A DNA stretch of 64,000 nt from Phormidium tanganyikae FI6-MK23. Lineage in GTDB: Bacteria > Cyanobacteriota > Cyanobacteriia > Leptolyngbyales > Leptolyngbyaceae. The DNA is taken from the NCBI GenBank assembly GCA_019359175.1, contig JAHHHU010000019.1:1-64000 (forward strand). Reading direction: 5' to 3'. The translations under genes and the position numbers were made by a program. Of this stretch, positions 51,823 to 60,570 are shown piece after piece. Within the stretch, counting starts at the first letter, position 1. Each line of letters opens with the position of its first letter. The notes under the pieces were generated by a model. The model did no database searches, was not told where the DNA came from, and saw nothing but the letters and a program-made list of their open reading frames with translations.

Positions 51823-52269
51823 CTAACGACTCGATCGAGAAAGACGATCGCAGATTTTCTGGAGCGAATCAGCGGTCTGAACGGGCGATCGAGGTTGTGG
51901 GGTTTCCGTATCGGGCCAACCCGGAAGATCCGAGCAGGGGCATTCATAGGACGGCATTCCCACTGAGCGAGTCGGAACGGGCATCGCACACCGCGCACAA
52001 TCACTAATTTCCCATTCTGAGGAGAGCAGTTCTTGAATCGTTTGGGTCGTGCCTTCGATATAGCAGTCGCCCGACTCCGGAGAACGCACCAAATTCCAGC
52101 AGGCTTCAAATTCATCGCTGTAGCGATCGCCTGCGATGATCGATGCAGGTTTGAGGGCTTGCTGTCCGTTGTGCGTCATCAGTCGCTTTCCGAGCTGAAA
52201 CCAGTAGGCGAGATATTGTCTAACTTGCTGTTCAGATGCCATAGGTTGTGCGCGATCGAATTGGGTCAC
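51823..52269 (-). CDS. conserved hypothetical protein with a Cys cluster
   Basis: A 148-residue protein; an ATG at 52242 (MASEQQVRQYLAYWFQLGKR) may be the real start. The N-terminal half has LAYWFQLGKRLMTHNGQQAL and DRYSDEFEACWNLVRSPESG. CARCAMPVPTRSV is followed by YECPCSD, four Cys that could form a zinc site. I recognise no named family. Cyanobacterial character is likely from context only. It is upstream of potBC on the same strand with an 82-base gap. Confidence 0.75.
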   Translation of the reverse strand: MTQFDRAQPMASEQQVRQYLAYWFQLGKRLMTHNGQQALKPASIIAGDRYSDEFEACWNLVRSPESGDCYIEGTTQTIQELLSSEWEISDCARCAMPVPTRSVGMPSYECPCSDLPGWPDTETPQPRSPVQTADSLQKICDRLSRSSR

Positions 52270-52373
52270 TACAATATCCCTTGAGGTTAGAACGAATGCG
52301 AAATCTCTGCCTCAATCTCACGGCAGGTAGATAAATACGTAGCCTTAACGCCAGTTCGACGAGTTCTCTCGCT

Positions 52374-52414
52374 CCGTTTCAGTCGGATTTTGGGGCAGAA
52401 GCCGACTGAAACGG
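52374..52414. repeat. hairpin related to the outer module of the dispersed repeat
   Basis: CCGTTTCAGTCGG (52374-52386) pairs perfectly with CCGACTGAAACGG (52402-52414). The loop contains GGGGCAGAAG. The arms resemble the flanks of copies B and C (CGTTTAGGTCGGCTTCT), but the CCCCCTAAATCCCCC core is absent. It looks like the outer arms alone. Confidence 0.7.
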
Positions 52415-52507
52415 ACCACTTCTATCGAACTCACGTAGCCTTAGCGTAGCGTGTGAGTCCTTGAGCAAATCTGAACGAAATCTATAGTTTCTCCGAATTC
52501 GCGATCG

Positions 52508-54472
52508 CTAACTTTTCAAAGCATTCACCGCAGCTTTCACCAAATCGTAAAAAGGCGCTTGCGATACATCTACTTCTTGCATTGCTTGATTTAACTTTCC
52601 AAGCGTTCCAGTTTTTTGTCCTTTTTGAATAATCAAAGTTTCGCCTTTCGTATTCCGAATTCGTAACTCTTTCGTTCCACTCTGGTCGAGCAAAGTACAG
52701 GTGTAAGGTCGATCGCTAAATACAAATTCGGTTTGATGACTCTGAGATTGCGGCAATCGCACCCCGATCACTTCAAGCTGGACAGAAACTTCGTTGTTCC
52801 ACTCGTTCGACTTCAGGCGATAAGCGACATCTAAGGGACTAGGCAGCGGAAAATATTCGCCCCATCGCCACGCGATCGCGTTAATTTTCTCGGTTCCCGA
52901 TCGCAGTACGAATTTGATGTGGCCCTTCCCGATGCGGCGTTGCTCATCAATCTGAACATTCGGAGTCCAAAAGACCGGATCGGGGTTTTCCATGCCGCAG
53001 GGATGCAGGGCATCGAGTTGAGCATGAAGCGCGAGATCGAGTTGGGAAAGTTCGGCTTGGGCATCGATCGTCACGAGCGGTTTGAGATGTTCGGGCTTGA
53101 GCGATCGATGTGCAAAGGTTCGGAGTCTGGCTCGAATTTCATCTAAGCGATCGGCTTCAAACGAAAATCCGCCTGCTGCTTTGTGTCCTCCATGTTTCAG
53201 CATCAAATCTTTGCAGAATTCTAAAGCATCAAACACATTGAATTCTGGAATGCTGCGGGCAGAACCGCGAATGTGAGTCTTTGCCTCGTCTTCATAAGTT
53301 CCGATGAACACAGGCACACCGTATCGCTCAACCAATCGAGAAGCAACAATCCCGATCACGCCATGATGCCAATTTGGTTGGACTAACAATAAAACGCGAT
53401 CGTCTTTTGCGTCGAGCGGACTGTTTTCATACGCTTCGATCGCTTCTTGCCCGATCTGTTCACACAACTGCTGGCGGCGTTTATTCACTTGCTCACACTG
53501 CATGGCTCGCTCTAGTGCGACTCCATCATCATCGGTGATCAAGAGTTCAATCACGATTTGCGGATCAGCTAAACGCCCGATCGCATTAATTCTAGGACCG
53601 AGTCGAAACCCAATCGCTTCAGGTTTGAGGTTCTTTTCATTGCTCAACCCTGCAATCTGGATCAATGCCTGAATTCCTGCCAGTTTGGACTTGGGGAGTA
53701 GATGGAGTCCGCGTTTAACCCAGCGGCGATTTACTCCGGTAAGGGGAGCTAAATCTGCGATCGTGCCTAATGTGAAAAGCTCTAACAATGATTGTTGTAA
53801 GTCTCTCGTTTGTCCATAGCTCTGTGCCAGACAAACAGCCAGAACATAAGCAACTCCGACCCCTGCCATGCCGCGATAAGGGGATGTTTCTACAATTAGC
53901 TTTGGATTGAGAATTGCATTAGCATTAGGAAGCGTGGGCGGTAAATCGTGGTGATCGGTGATGATGATTGTTAAACCGAGTTCTCTAGCGCGGGCGATCG
54001 GATCATGGGCGGCGATGCCGTTGTCCACTGTGAGAATGAGTCCGACTCCTTCTTCGTGAAATTCCTCAATGATGCGTCGATTGATGCCATATCCTTCGCT
54101 CATTCGGCTTGGAATTGCATAGTCAACTCTTGCCCCCAAATAGCGCAATGCCCGAAGCAACAATGCAGTACTGGTCATGCCATCCGCGTCGTAATCGCCG
54201 CAAATCGCAATCCGAGTTTTATTGTTAATCGCGTTGATCAATAGTTCCAAGGTGATTGCTAGATCGGGAAAGTCTTCCAGCGGAGAAGGAAGCGACTGGC
54301 GTTCCGGATCGAGAAATTCCTGGATTGTTTCGAGTGAAGTAAATCCGCGATTGATCAGAATTTGGGTCAAAAGTGGCGATCGATGAGTGTCTGCGGCAAG
54401 CTGAATGGCGTGATCGGGCTGGGCGGGGTGGAGGTACCAACGTTGATCCGGAGTGCGCGATCGTTCAGACAT
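52508..54472 (-). CDS. recJ: single-stranded-DNA-specific exonuclease RecJ
   Basis: A 5'-3' exonuclease for recombination and repair, 654 residues. DHH-family motifs are AICGDYDADGMTSTALLLRA (near residue 90), LTVDNGIAAHDPIARARELG, IIITDHHDLPPTLPN (DHH) and LKHGGHKAAGGFSFE (the GGH-x-A-A-G motif). The C-terminal OB-like domain includes DALHPCGMENPDPVFWTPNV. Length is usual for cyanobacteria. It is 12 bases after the GT4 gene on the same strand but probably independent in function. Confidence 0.97.
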   Translation of the reverse strand: MSERSRTPDQRWYLHPAQPDHAIQLAADTHRSPLLTQILINRGFTSLETIQEFLDPERQSLPSPLEDFPDLAITLELLINAINNKTRIAICGDYDADGMTSTALLLRALRYLGARVDYAIPSRMSEGYGINRRIIEEFHEEGVGLILTVDNGIAAHDPIARARELGLTIIITDHHDLPPTLPNANAILNPKLIVETSPYRGMAGVGVAYVLAVCLAQSYGQTRDLQQSLLELFTLGTIADLAPLTGVNRRWVKRGLHLLPKSKLAGIQALIQIAGLSNEKNLKPEAIGFRLGPRINAIGRLADPQIVIELLITDDDGVALERAMQCEQVNKRRQQLCEQIGQEAIEAYENSPLDAKDDRVLLLVQPNWHHGVIGIVASRLVERYGVPVFIGTYEDEAKTHIRGSARSIPEFNVFDALEFCKDLMLKHGGHKAAGGFSFEADRLDEIRARLRTFAHRSLKPEHLKPLVTIDAQAELSQLDLALHAQLDALHPCGMENPDPVFWTPNVQIDEQRRIGKGHIKFVLRSGTEKINAIAWRWGEYFPLPSPLDVAYRLKSNEWNNEVSVQLEVIGVRLPQSQSHQTEFVFSDRPYTCTLLDQSGTKELRIRNTKGETLIIQKGQKTGTLGKLNQAMQEVDVSQAPFYDLVKAAVNALKS

Positions 54473-54484
54473 GGCAAGACAAAT

Positions 54485-55666
54485 CTAAGGAATCGGAAAC
54501 GATTGTACTCCTGAACGCTGCGATCGCGGGTCAAACTGTACGGTGTTCTTAACAGTTTCGGCAAAGCGTTGAGCCAGCAATGAATTAGTGTAATGGTTCA
54601 AAACGGATTGTCGCCCAATGTCGGCATAGTGCGATCGCAGTTCTGGCTTTGAAATTAATTCGCTCAAGCGTTGAGAAAGCGCGATCGCGTTTCCTTCAGA
54701 AAAGACTAATCCGCCCTTAGTGGCATTGATCAAATGCGGAATTTCGCCTGAATCTGAACCGATCACAGGGGTTCCACAAGCCATCGCCTCAATGATCACT
54801 CGTCCAAATTGTTCTTTCCAATTCGCGCGAGTTTCAGACGGCAACACTAAGATATCTAATGCAGAAAGATAGTTCGGAGTTTCGGTGAACGGAACAAAAC
54901 CGAGCTTTTGAATTCGATCGCTTAAGTTTAACTGTTGTGCGATCGCGTCGAATTCTGGCTCAAATTCTCCAGATCCAATCATGACCAATCGCCACGGTAA
55001 ATCTCGAATTTCGTTCAAAGCAAGCAGTAATGTTTTGAGTCCTTTTTGCTCGACCACGCGCCCAACGTAGCCGATCAATACTTCATTTTCTGCTGTGCCG
55101 AGTTCGTGTTTTAGAGCGTTCGATCGTGGATAGTAAATCGAGGGATCAATCCCAGACGGCATCAATACACTACGCCCGGTATATCCTTTTTCTCGCATCA
55201 CCGCTTCAGCACTGTAAGACCCTGGAAACATCACATCGGTATGCTTCAAAATCCAGCGCTCCATCTGTCGGAATGGGATTGGATACCGTTTAAGAATGTT
55301 TTGCCAAGTAAAAAAGCTAATCGGTTTACGAATCGTGAAATAGTTTGCGAGATAAATTTGCAGTGTTACCAGTGCGTAAGGTTCTTGATGCAAATAGATA
55401 AAATCGGGATTGATTTTACGCAGAAGATTGAGAAATAACGATCGATAATTATGCAATGGAATGCTGCCCGACTGCCAGACAGGAATGCTGATGAGTTCTC
55501 CCTTAAAGTCCTTCCAGCGTTCGATTTTGCGCTGATTGCCGTATTCGTCTTTCCAGTTTTCAGGCACAACGATCGTGAGTTCCCATCCCGTTTGTTGCTC
55601 AATTTCTGCATAAAACTGTTGAGCCACAGAAATTGTACAAGAGTGATTCACGATCAGGAGCTTCAT
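54485..55666 (-). CDS. glycosyltransferase family 4
   Basis: A GT-B enzyme of 393 residues from ATG at 55666 (MKLLIVNHSCTISVAQQFYA). The donor site is visible as VGRVVEQKGLKTLLLALNEI, then SALDILVLPSETRANWKEQF and GRVIIEAMACGTPVIGSDSG, where E-x7-E is kept. The N-terminal acceptor half has MFPGSYSAEAVMREKGY. It probably adds a sugar to a cell-surface or extracellular polymer. It is 21 bases downstream of the GT2 gene on the same strand. Confidence 0.92.
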   Translation of the reverse strand: MKLLIVNHSCTISVAQQFYAEIEQQTGWELTIVVPENWKDEYGNQRKIERWKDFKGELISIPVWQSGSIPLHNYRSLFLNLLRKINPDFIYLHQEPYALVTLQIYLANYFTIRKPISFFTWQNILKRYPIPFRQMERWILKHTDVMFPGSYSAEAVMREKGYTGRSVLMPSGIDPSIYYPRSNALKHELGTAENEVLIGYVGRVVEQKGLKTLLLALNEIRDLPWRLVMIGSGEFEPEFDAIAQQLNLSDRIQKLGFVPFTETPNYLSALDILVLPSETRANWKEQFGRVIIEAMACGTPVIGSDSGEIPHLINATKGGLVFSEGNAIALSQRLSELISKPELRSHYADIGRQSVLNHYTNSLLAQRFAETVKNTVQFDPRSQRSGVQSFPIP

Positions 55667-55687
55667 GGATTGCACCAAGTTAAAGAA

Positions 55688-56617
55688 TTAGTCCGCGAGT
55701 TGGTAAGCGGGTGCTTGCTTGATTTTGTGCCACTTGTAATATGTACTCCATTTCAGCGCCCGTCGATCGCGCCACAGCGCTGGAAAGTTTTGCCGAATTT
55801 CGCGAATGATCCAATCGGCTCCAAATTCGCTTTCGATGTTGTGCTGACGACAATAAGCGCGATGTTTGTAGCTATAGAGCAAAATTCTCACCGGAATACT
55901 AAATACCATCATGATCAATGGCTCATTGTAAATCGCAGCAAAGCATTTATTGCGGCAGCCATTTTTTAGCGCGACTAAGTTATTTCGCCCGATCGGAGAG
56001 TGATAGTGAATGACTCGCGCATCGGGTAAATAGACTACGTAAAATCCTCGATCGAGCATTCGTTTACAAAGTTCTGGCTCTTCGTAATACGCTGCGAACA
56101 TTTCGCGATATCCACCTAGTTCGACAAATAGTTCTCGCCGCAACACGCTTCCGTATCCAATGAACGTTGGTGTATAGCAACGGTACTCAGCCGGTGCAGG
56201 CTGCCCAGGCAACAATTTCCCAGTTTCGTCGCTCTGAGAAAGCGCGACCGCGCCCACATCGGAACTGGTCTTCAGCACCTCGATCGCAGTGTAAACGCTG
56301 TCTGCGCTCAACAGTTGAGCATCGTCATCCAAACAGAGCAAATAAGGTGCTTTGGCGCGTTCTGCGAGTTCGTTTCGGGTCGCAGGCACACCGCGATTTT
56401 TCTCATGCCGAAAGACTTGCAACTTATCGACTAGAGATCGATCAATGTCTTGCAGGACACGATCGACGATCGGCACATCAGACGCATCATCAATCACGAT
56501 GATCTCGAATTCGATCTGCTCTAGCAATGTCAGCGAATTGAGACAGCGGATCAGGTCGTCAGGACGGTTGCGAGTAGCAACACAAATTGAGAGAGTTGGA
56601 GATGTAGAATTTGTCAT
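55688..56617 (-). CDS. glycosyltransferase family 2
   Basis: A GT-A enzyme of 309 residues. It opens LSICVATRNRPDDLIRCLNS, then EIIVIDDASDVPIVDRVLQD, and has the metal-binding DDDAQ in PYLLCLDDDAQLLSADSVY. Later it has GYGSVLRRELFVELGGYREM and PELCKRMLDRGFYVVYLPDA, typical of rhamnosyl- or general GT2 transferases. It is first of a GT2-GT4 pair. The acceptor is not known; a surface polysaccharide is likely. Confidence 0.92.
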   Translation of the reverse strand: MTNSTSPTLSICVATRNRPDDLIRCLNSLTLLEQIEFEIIVIDDASDVPIVDRVLQDIDRSLVDKLQVFRHEKNRGVPATRNELAERAKAPYLLCLDDDAQLLSADSVYTAIEVLKTSSDVGAVALSQSDETGKLLPGQPAPAEYRCYTPTFIGYGSVLRRELFVELGGYREMFAAYYEEPELCKRMLDRGFYVVYLPDARVIHYHSPIGRNNLVALKNGCRNKCFAAIYNEPLIMMVFSIPVRILLYSYKHRAYCRQHNIESEFGADWIIREIRQNFPALWRDRRALKWSTYYKWHKIKQAPAYQLAD

Positions 56618-56788
56618 CGTGCGATCGCTTCAACTCCTTAAAATTTGAAATTCTGAGCGCAATTTGTCATCTATCAAAAGGTAGGATGCCTCACTTTGAC
56701 TAAATCAAAATTTGATTGCATCAATTGAAAGATACGATCGCACTCCTCAAGCCCGTATACTAGGAAAGCAATTTACAATCGTTTACCC

Positions 56789-57427
56789 TTGGGCATCGAT
56801 CTTCGCAGCTACGTTTATATCGATCGCTTACAGTCACAGCACGCCGCCTATCTGGGAACAGAATCGCTCGGATTTCTGCCGCTTCCCGGTGACTCTTCGC
56901 TGTGGATTGAGATTTCGCCCGGTATCGAGATCAATCGCATCATGGATATTGCGCTCAAAGCGGCGGTGGTGCGTCCGGGTGTGCAAGTGGTCGAACGGTT
57001 GTACGGTCTGCTCGAAATTCACGCCAGCAATCAAGGTGAGGTGAATGCAGCAGGGCAGGCAATTCTTGCAGCGTTGGATGTGCGAAAACAGGATTGTCTT
57101 CGACCGCGCGTCATTTCCAGTCAGATTATTCGCAATATCGATGCTCATCATACGCAGTTGATTAATCGAACTCGGCGCGGCAATATGATCTTGTCGGGAC
57201 AAACGCTGTACGTCTTTGAGGTAGAACCTGCGGCATATGCAGCCCTCGCAGCGAATGAGGCAGAGAAAGCAGCATTGATTAATATTTTGCAAATCTCAGC
57301 AGTTGGAAGCTTTGGGCGATTGTATTTGGGCGGCGAGGAACGTGACATTATTGCAGCATCGAGGGCAGTGGTCGAAACGATGGAAAATCTGCCAGGGCGA
57401 GAACAGTACAACGATCGTAAGGAGTAA
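56789..57427 (+). CDS. ccmP: carboxysome shell protein CcmP (tandem BMC domains)
   Basis: A 212-residue beta-carboxysome shell protein with two bacterial-microcompartment domains in one chain, forming a trimeric stacked pore that may gate larger metabolites such as RuBP and 3-PGA. The sequence [33 protein letters not shown]-like, [40 protein letters not shown] and [20 protein letters not shown] matches CcmP as I know it. The start is TTG at 56789, which gives the expected [10 protein letters not shown]. No RuBisCO or ccmKLMNO gene is nearby; ccmP is often alone. A pentapeptide gene follows by six bases. Confidence 0.92.
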   Translation: MGIDLRSYVYIDRLQSQHAAYLGTESLGFLPLPGDSSLWIEISPGIEINRIMDIALKAAVVRPGVQVVERLYGLLEIHASNQGEVNAAGQAILAALDVRKQDCLRPRVISSQIIRNIDAHHTQLINRTRRGNMILSGQTLYVFEVEPAAYAALAANEAEKAALINILQISAVGSFGRLYLGGEERDIIAASRAVVETMENLPGREQYNDRKE

Positions 57428-57433
57428 GCGATC

Positions 57434-58195
57434 GTGGCGGTGATGACGCATTTGATGACGTTGCAACAGGGCGCGATCGTGTGGTCGGATTGGCGATCAC
57501 GCTATCCGACGATTCAACCGGATCTGAGTGATGCGGATTTGAATGAAGTGGAGTTGCGCGGGGCGAATCTGCAAGGCACGGATTTTTGTCGATCGAGTTT
57601 GAGTTGGGCTGTGTTAAACGAGTCGGATTTGAGCGCGGCAAAGTTCAATAAAGCAGTCCTGCACAAAGCTGAATTTATCCACGCGAAATTGCGAGAAGCA
57701 CAGTTTGTAGATGCGAATTTGGTCGGGGCAGATTTTCGTAAAGCAAATCTGAACGATGCGAATTTCATCGGGGCGGATTTGAAAGGTGCGAATTTTACCG
57801 ATGCGGATTTGGTCGGGGCAAATTTGATTGGCACAGAGCTACGCGGAGCGATATTTAAGCGCTCGGATTTGACCCGCGCGGATTTACGTCGATCGGATCT
57901 CAGCAATGCGCTTTTGATGCACGCGAATTTTGCCGATGCAAATTTAGCCGATGCGAATTTGGTGGATGCGGAATTGAGTGGGGCGCATTTTTATCGATCG
58001 ATTTTTCATAAGGCGAAGTTAAAATCGGCTCATTTTAGCGGTGCGTATTTGTTTGGAGCAGATTTTAGCGGTGCGGATTTGTCGGGCGCGGATTTGTCTT
58101 GGGCGAATTTGGGGAAGGCGAATTTTGTCGGCGCGAATTTGTCGGGTACGAATTTGAGAGGCGCGAATTTAGCAGGGGCAATTTTGCCGCGCTGA
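57434..58195 (+). CDS. pentapeptide-repeat protein
   Basis: A 253-residue cytoplasmic protein. After about 30 residues it is almost entirely A(N/D)LXX repeats, for example LSDADLNEVELRGANLQGTD and ANLIGTELRGAIFKRSDLTR, about 40 repeats that would form a right-handed beta helix. Its DNA has a strong 15-base period that creates a long spurious antisense frame. The start is GTG at 57434 with AAGGAG at 57419-57424. It follows ccmP by six bases, so they may be co-transcribed. The role is unknown. Confidence 0.9.
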   Translation: MAVMTHLMTLQQGAIVWSDWRSRYPTIQPDLSDADLNEVELRGANLQGTDFCRSSLSWAVLNESDLSAAKFNKAVLHKAEFIHAKLREAQFVDANLVGADFRKANLNDANFIGADLKGANFTDADLVGANLIGTELRGAIFKRSDLTRADLRRSDLSNALLMHANFADANLADANLVDAELSGAHFYRSIFHKAKLKSAHFSGAYLFGADFSGADLSGADLSWANLGKANFVGANLSGTNLRGANLAGAILPR

Positions 58196-58240
58196 TTTAG
58201 GCGGGAATGCGGAGTGATTCGCTTCGTTTCATTCGGCTTC

Positions 58241-58278
58241 AGCCCCTAAATCCCCCATTCTGGGGGATTTAGGGGGCT
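58241..58278. repeat. dispersed inverted repeat, copy D (short hairpin)
   Basis: AGCCCCTAAATCCCCCATTC is followed at once by its near-complement TGGGGGATTTAGGGGGCT. It lacks the long loop of the other copies. The left flank CGTTTCATTCGGCTTC resembles the outer module of copy C. It lies between the convergent pentapeptide and kinase genes, where it may also help termination. Confidence 0.85.
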
Positions 58279-58333
58279 TTCCGAGTATGCAATCGAAGCG
58301 GAAGGTTTCATCGAACTTCTAAGCAACATCTCT

Positions 58334-59971
58334 CTAAATCTTCTGCTCTATGCGACCCACATCAGCAGAAATCGGCGTTCCCGTTCCCCGCAGCTTGTCG
58401 CGCAGCTCATTCGCCTGCAACATAGGCAACCTCAGCGTAAATGTCGCACCTTGCCCAACTCCCGGACTCGTCGCCTCGATCGAGCCTCCATGCAGTTCGA
58501 CCAAATGCCGCACGATCGCTAAACCCAACCCTAAACCATTGTGAGATCGCGTTGTCGTACTGTCCGCTTGTCGGAAGCGATCGAACACATACGGCAAAAA
58601 TTCTGGTTCAATGCCAATTCCCGTATCCATCACAGCGATCCGAATGGTTTTGTTATCTTCCGCCTGCAATTGAATCGTCACTTCTCCCGCTTCTGAAGTG
58701 AATTTCACGGCATTTGTAAGCAAGTTCCAAACAATCTGCTGAAGCCGGGTTGAATCGCCCCAGACATGACTAACATTCGGTTCAAACTCTGTGATTAATC
58801 GAATCGATTTAGCTTCGATTTGAGGACGCACCGCATCGATCGCAGATTGAATCACCGCGATCGGTTGAATCGATCGATAGTTGAGGCGCAGTTTGCCGCG
58901 AATGATCTTCGACACATCGAGAATATCTTCGATCAGTTGCGATTGAGTTTCGGCATTTCGCTCGATCGTTTCTAAAGCGCGATCGACCATCTTTTTCTCA
59001 TATTGCTTCGTCCGCAACAATCGCACCCAACCCAGCATCGAATTCAGCGGCGTTCTCAATTCGTGAGACAGAACCGCGAGAAATTCATCTTTCATTCGAT
59101 TCGTCGCTTCGGCTTCTTGGCGGGCTAACTGTTCTCGCATCACTTGAGCGCGAGTCACTTCAGCTTCCTTACGCTCGGTAATATCTTCGATCGTACCGAC
59201 GTGCCCCAACGGTTCCCCAGACCGCGACAACATTGGACAGGAGCGAATATGCACCCACTGAACGCAATCGTTCTTCGTTTGAAACCGCAGCTCTTCGGAA
59301 AATTCTTCCCCATGTTCGAGGTAGACATTCCACTGAGAAAAAGCGCGATCGCGATCTTCGGGATGCACACACTGATGCCAACTCCGTTCCGAGACCCGAT
59401 CCGGGAGCACACCGCAAATCGCCTGAAATCGAGGATTGGTATAAGTGCAGCGTCCATCGGGATCAATCACAAAAATCCCGGACGGAGAAGAAGCGGAGAG
59501 CGATCGAAACTGTTCTTCGCTCCGTCGCAGTTCCGCATTCATCGCGGTGAGTTGTGCCGTGTGTTGCTTCACGGCTGCGGTTTTTTTGAACAAATCGACA
59601 AACACTGCCACTTTGGAAACCAGAATCTCAGAGTTAATCGGTTTGATCAAGTAATCCACTGCGCCGAGAGAATAGCCTTTAAATACACCTTGTTCGCTAG
59701 CATCGAAAGCAGTGAGAAAAATGATTGGGGTATGCTGCGATCTCGTTCGACTCCGAATCAAGTCTGCTGTCTCAAATCCATCTATCCCCGGCATCTGAAC
59801 ATCGAGCAGAATCACCGCAAAATCTCGATTGAGCAAGCACCGCAACGCTTCTTCTCCCGACGATGCCTGGACTAGATTCTCGCCGAGCTTACCTAAAACT
59901 GCCTCTAATGCCAGCAGGTTTTCGGGCTGGTCATCGACGAGAAGGATATTAACAGGAGTGTTCATCGACAT
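58334..59971 (-). CDS. hybrid receiver-PAS histidine kinase
   Basis: A 545-residue cytoplasmic protein. An N-terminal receiver domain (about 7-122) has the phosphoacceptor Asp near 57 in ILLDVQMPG and Lys in YLIKPINS. A coiled stretch and a PAS domain follow (about 155-270, FVIDPDGRCTYTNP). The HisKA helix has the phosphoacceptor His near 303 in AVLSHELRTPLNSML. The ATPase domain (about 410-520) has NLLTNAVKFTSEAG, DTGIGI and NGLGLGLAIVRHL. There is no membrane segment. It lies downstream of cheB and cheR in the same direction, so the three may form a signalling unit. Confidence 0.93.
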   Translation of the reverse strand: MSMNTPVNILLVDDQPENLLALEAVLGKLGENLVQASSGEEALRCLLNRDFAVILLDVQMPGIDGFETADLIRSRTRSQHTPIIFLTAFDASEQGVFKGYSLGAVDYLIKPINSEILVSKVAVFVDLFKKTAAVKQHTAQLTAMNAELRRSEEQFRSLSASSPSGIFVIDPDGRCTYTNPRFQAICGVLPDRVSERSWHQCVHPEDRDRAFSQWNVYLEHGEEFSEELRFQTKNDCVQWVHIRSCPMLSRSGEPLGHVGTIEDITERKEAEVTRAQVMREQLARQEAEATNRMKDEFLAVLSHELRTPLNSMLGWVRLLRTKQYEKKMVDRALETIERNAETQSQLIEDILDVSKIIRGKLRLNYRSIQPIAVIQSAIDAVRPQIEAKSIRLITEFEPNVSHVWGDSTRLQQIVWNLLTNAVKFTSEAGEVTIQLQAEDNKTIRIAVMDTGIGIEPEFLPYVFDRFRQADSTTTRSHNGLGLGLAIVRHLVELHGGSIEATSPGVGQGATFTLRLPMLQANELRDKLRGTGTPISADVGRIEQKI

Positions 59972-60003
59972 GGACGCGATCCTAAAAGGCTAAAAAGACT
60001 GAG

Positions 60004-60570
60004 CTAACACGGGGGACACAGAGTAACTAACAAGGGAGAAATCTGATCGATCGGTAAAACGCGATCGACAATGCTTTTAGAAATTGCAGCTTCGGGCATT
60101 GAGGCGCATTCGGCAGTGCGGGGATCTTGCACGATGGTGAAGCCGCCCCTCGCCTTAATCTTCGCCAATCCTTCCGCACCATCGCGGTTTGCTCCGGTTA
60201 AAACAACGCCGATCGTGCTGGATTGATAAACTTCTGCTGCCGATTCAAACAAAACATCGATCGACGGTTTTGCAAAGGCAACCGGAGGATCAACCGAGAG
60301 CGAAAACTGCCCCGGCTCAACTAGCAAGTGATAGGCAGCGGGAGCTAGATAAACGCATCCAGGGCGAATGAGTTCTTTATCTTCGACATCCAAAATTGGC
60401 AAGCGGCTCTCCTGTTGTAGAGTTCGGCTAAGGGCTTCTCCAGAGCTACGATCTCGGTGCTGCACAATCGCGATCGCGGCTGGAAACCCCCCTGGTAATG
60501 CTTGTAACATAATTCTTAAGGCGGACAATCCCCCCAGCGATGTACCCACAACGACTAGCACAAATGGCAC
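60004..60570 (-). CDS. cheB: CheB-type methylesterase (no receiver domain)
   Basis: A 188-residue catalytic domain of a chemoreceptor glutamate methylesterase. The triad is visible as Ser in GTSLGGLSALRIMLQ (about residue 10), His in AIVQHRDRSSGEALSRTL (about 38) and Asp in LTGANRDGAEGLAKIKARGG (about 130). The usual N-terminal receiver is absent, so control must come from another protein, perhaps the adjacent hybrid kinase. It overlaps the cheR gene by one base. In such chemosensory-like groups the target may be a receptor or another protein. Confidence 0.92.
   Translation of the reverse strand: MPFVLVVVGTSLGGLSALRIMLQALPGGFPAAIAIVQHRDRSSGEALSRTLQQESRLPILDVEDKELIRPGCVYLAPAAYHLLVEPGQFSLSVDPPVAFAKPSIDVLFESAAEVYQSSTIGVVLTGANRDGAEGLAKIKARGGFTIVQDPRTAECASMPEAAISKSIVDRVLPIDQISPLLVTLCPPC

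Noticed and set aside
57514-57906. 130-codon antisense frame in the pentapeptide gene
   Set aside because: The repetitive 15-base period of the sense gene leaves the reverse frame open; the product is a low-complexity repeat.
59144-59875. 243-codon plus-strand frame opposite the hybrid kinase
   Set aside because: The opposite strand has clear receiver, PAS and kinase motifs, and the plus frame has none.
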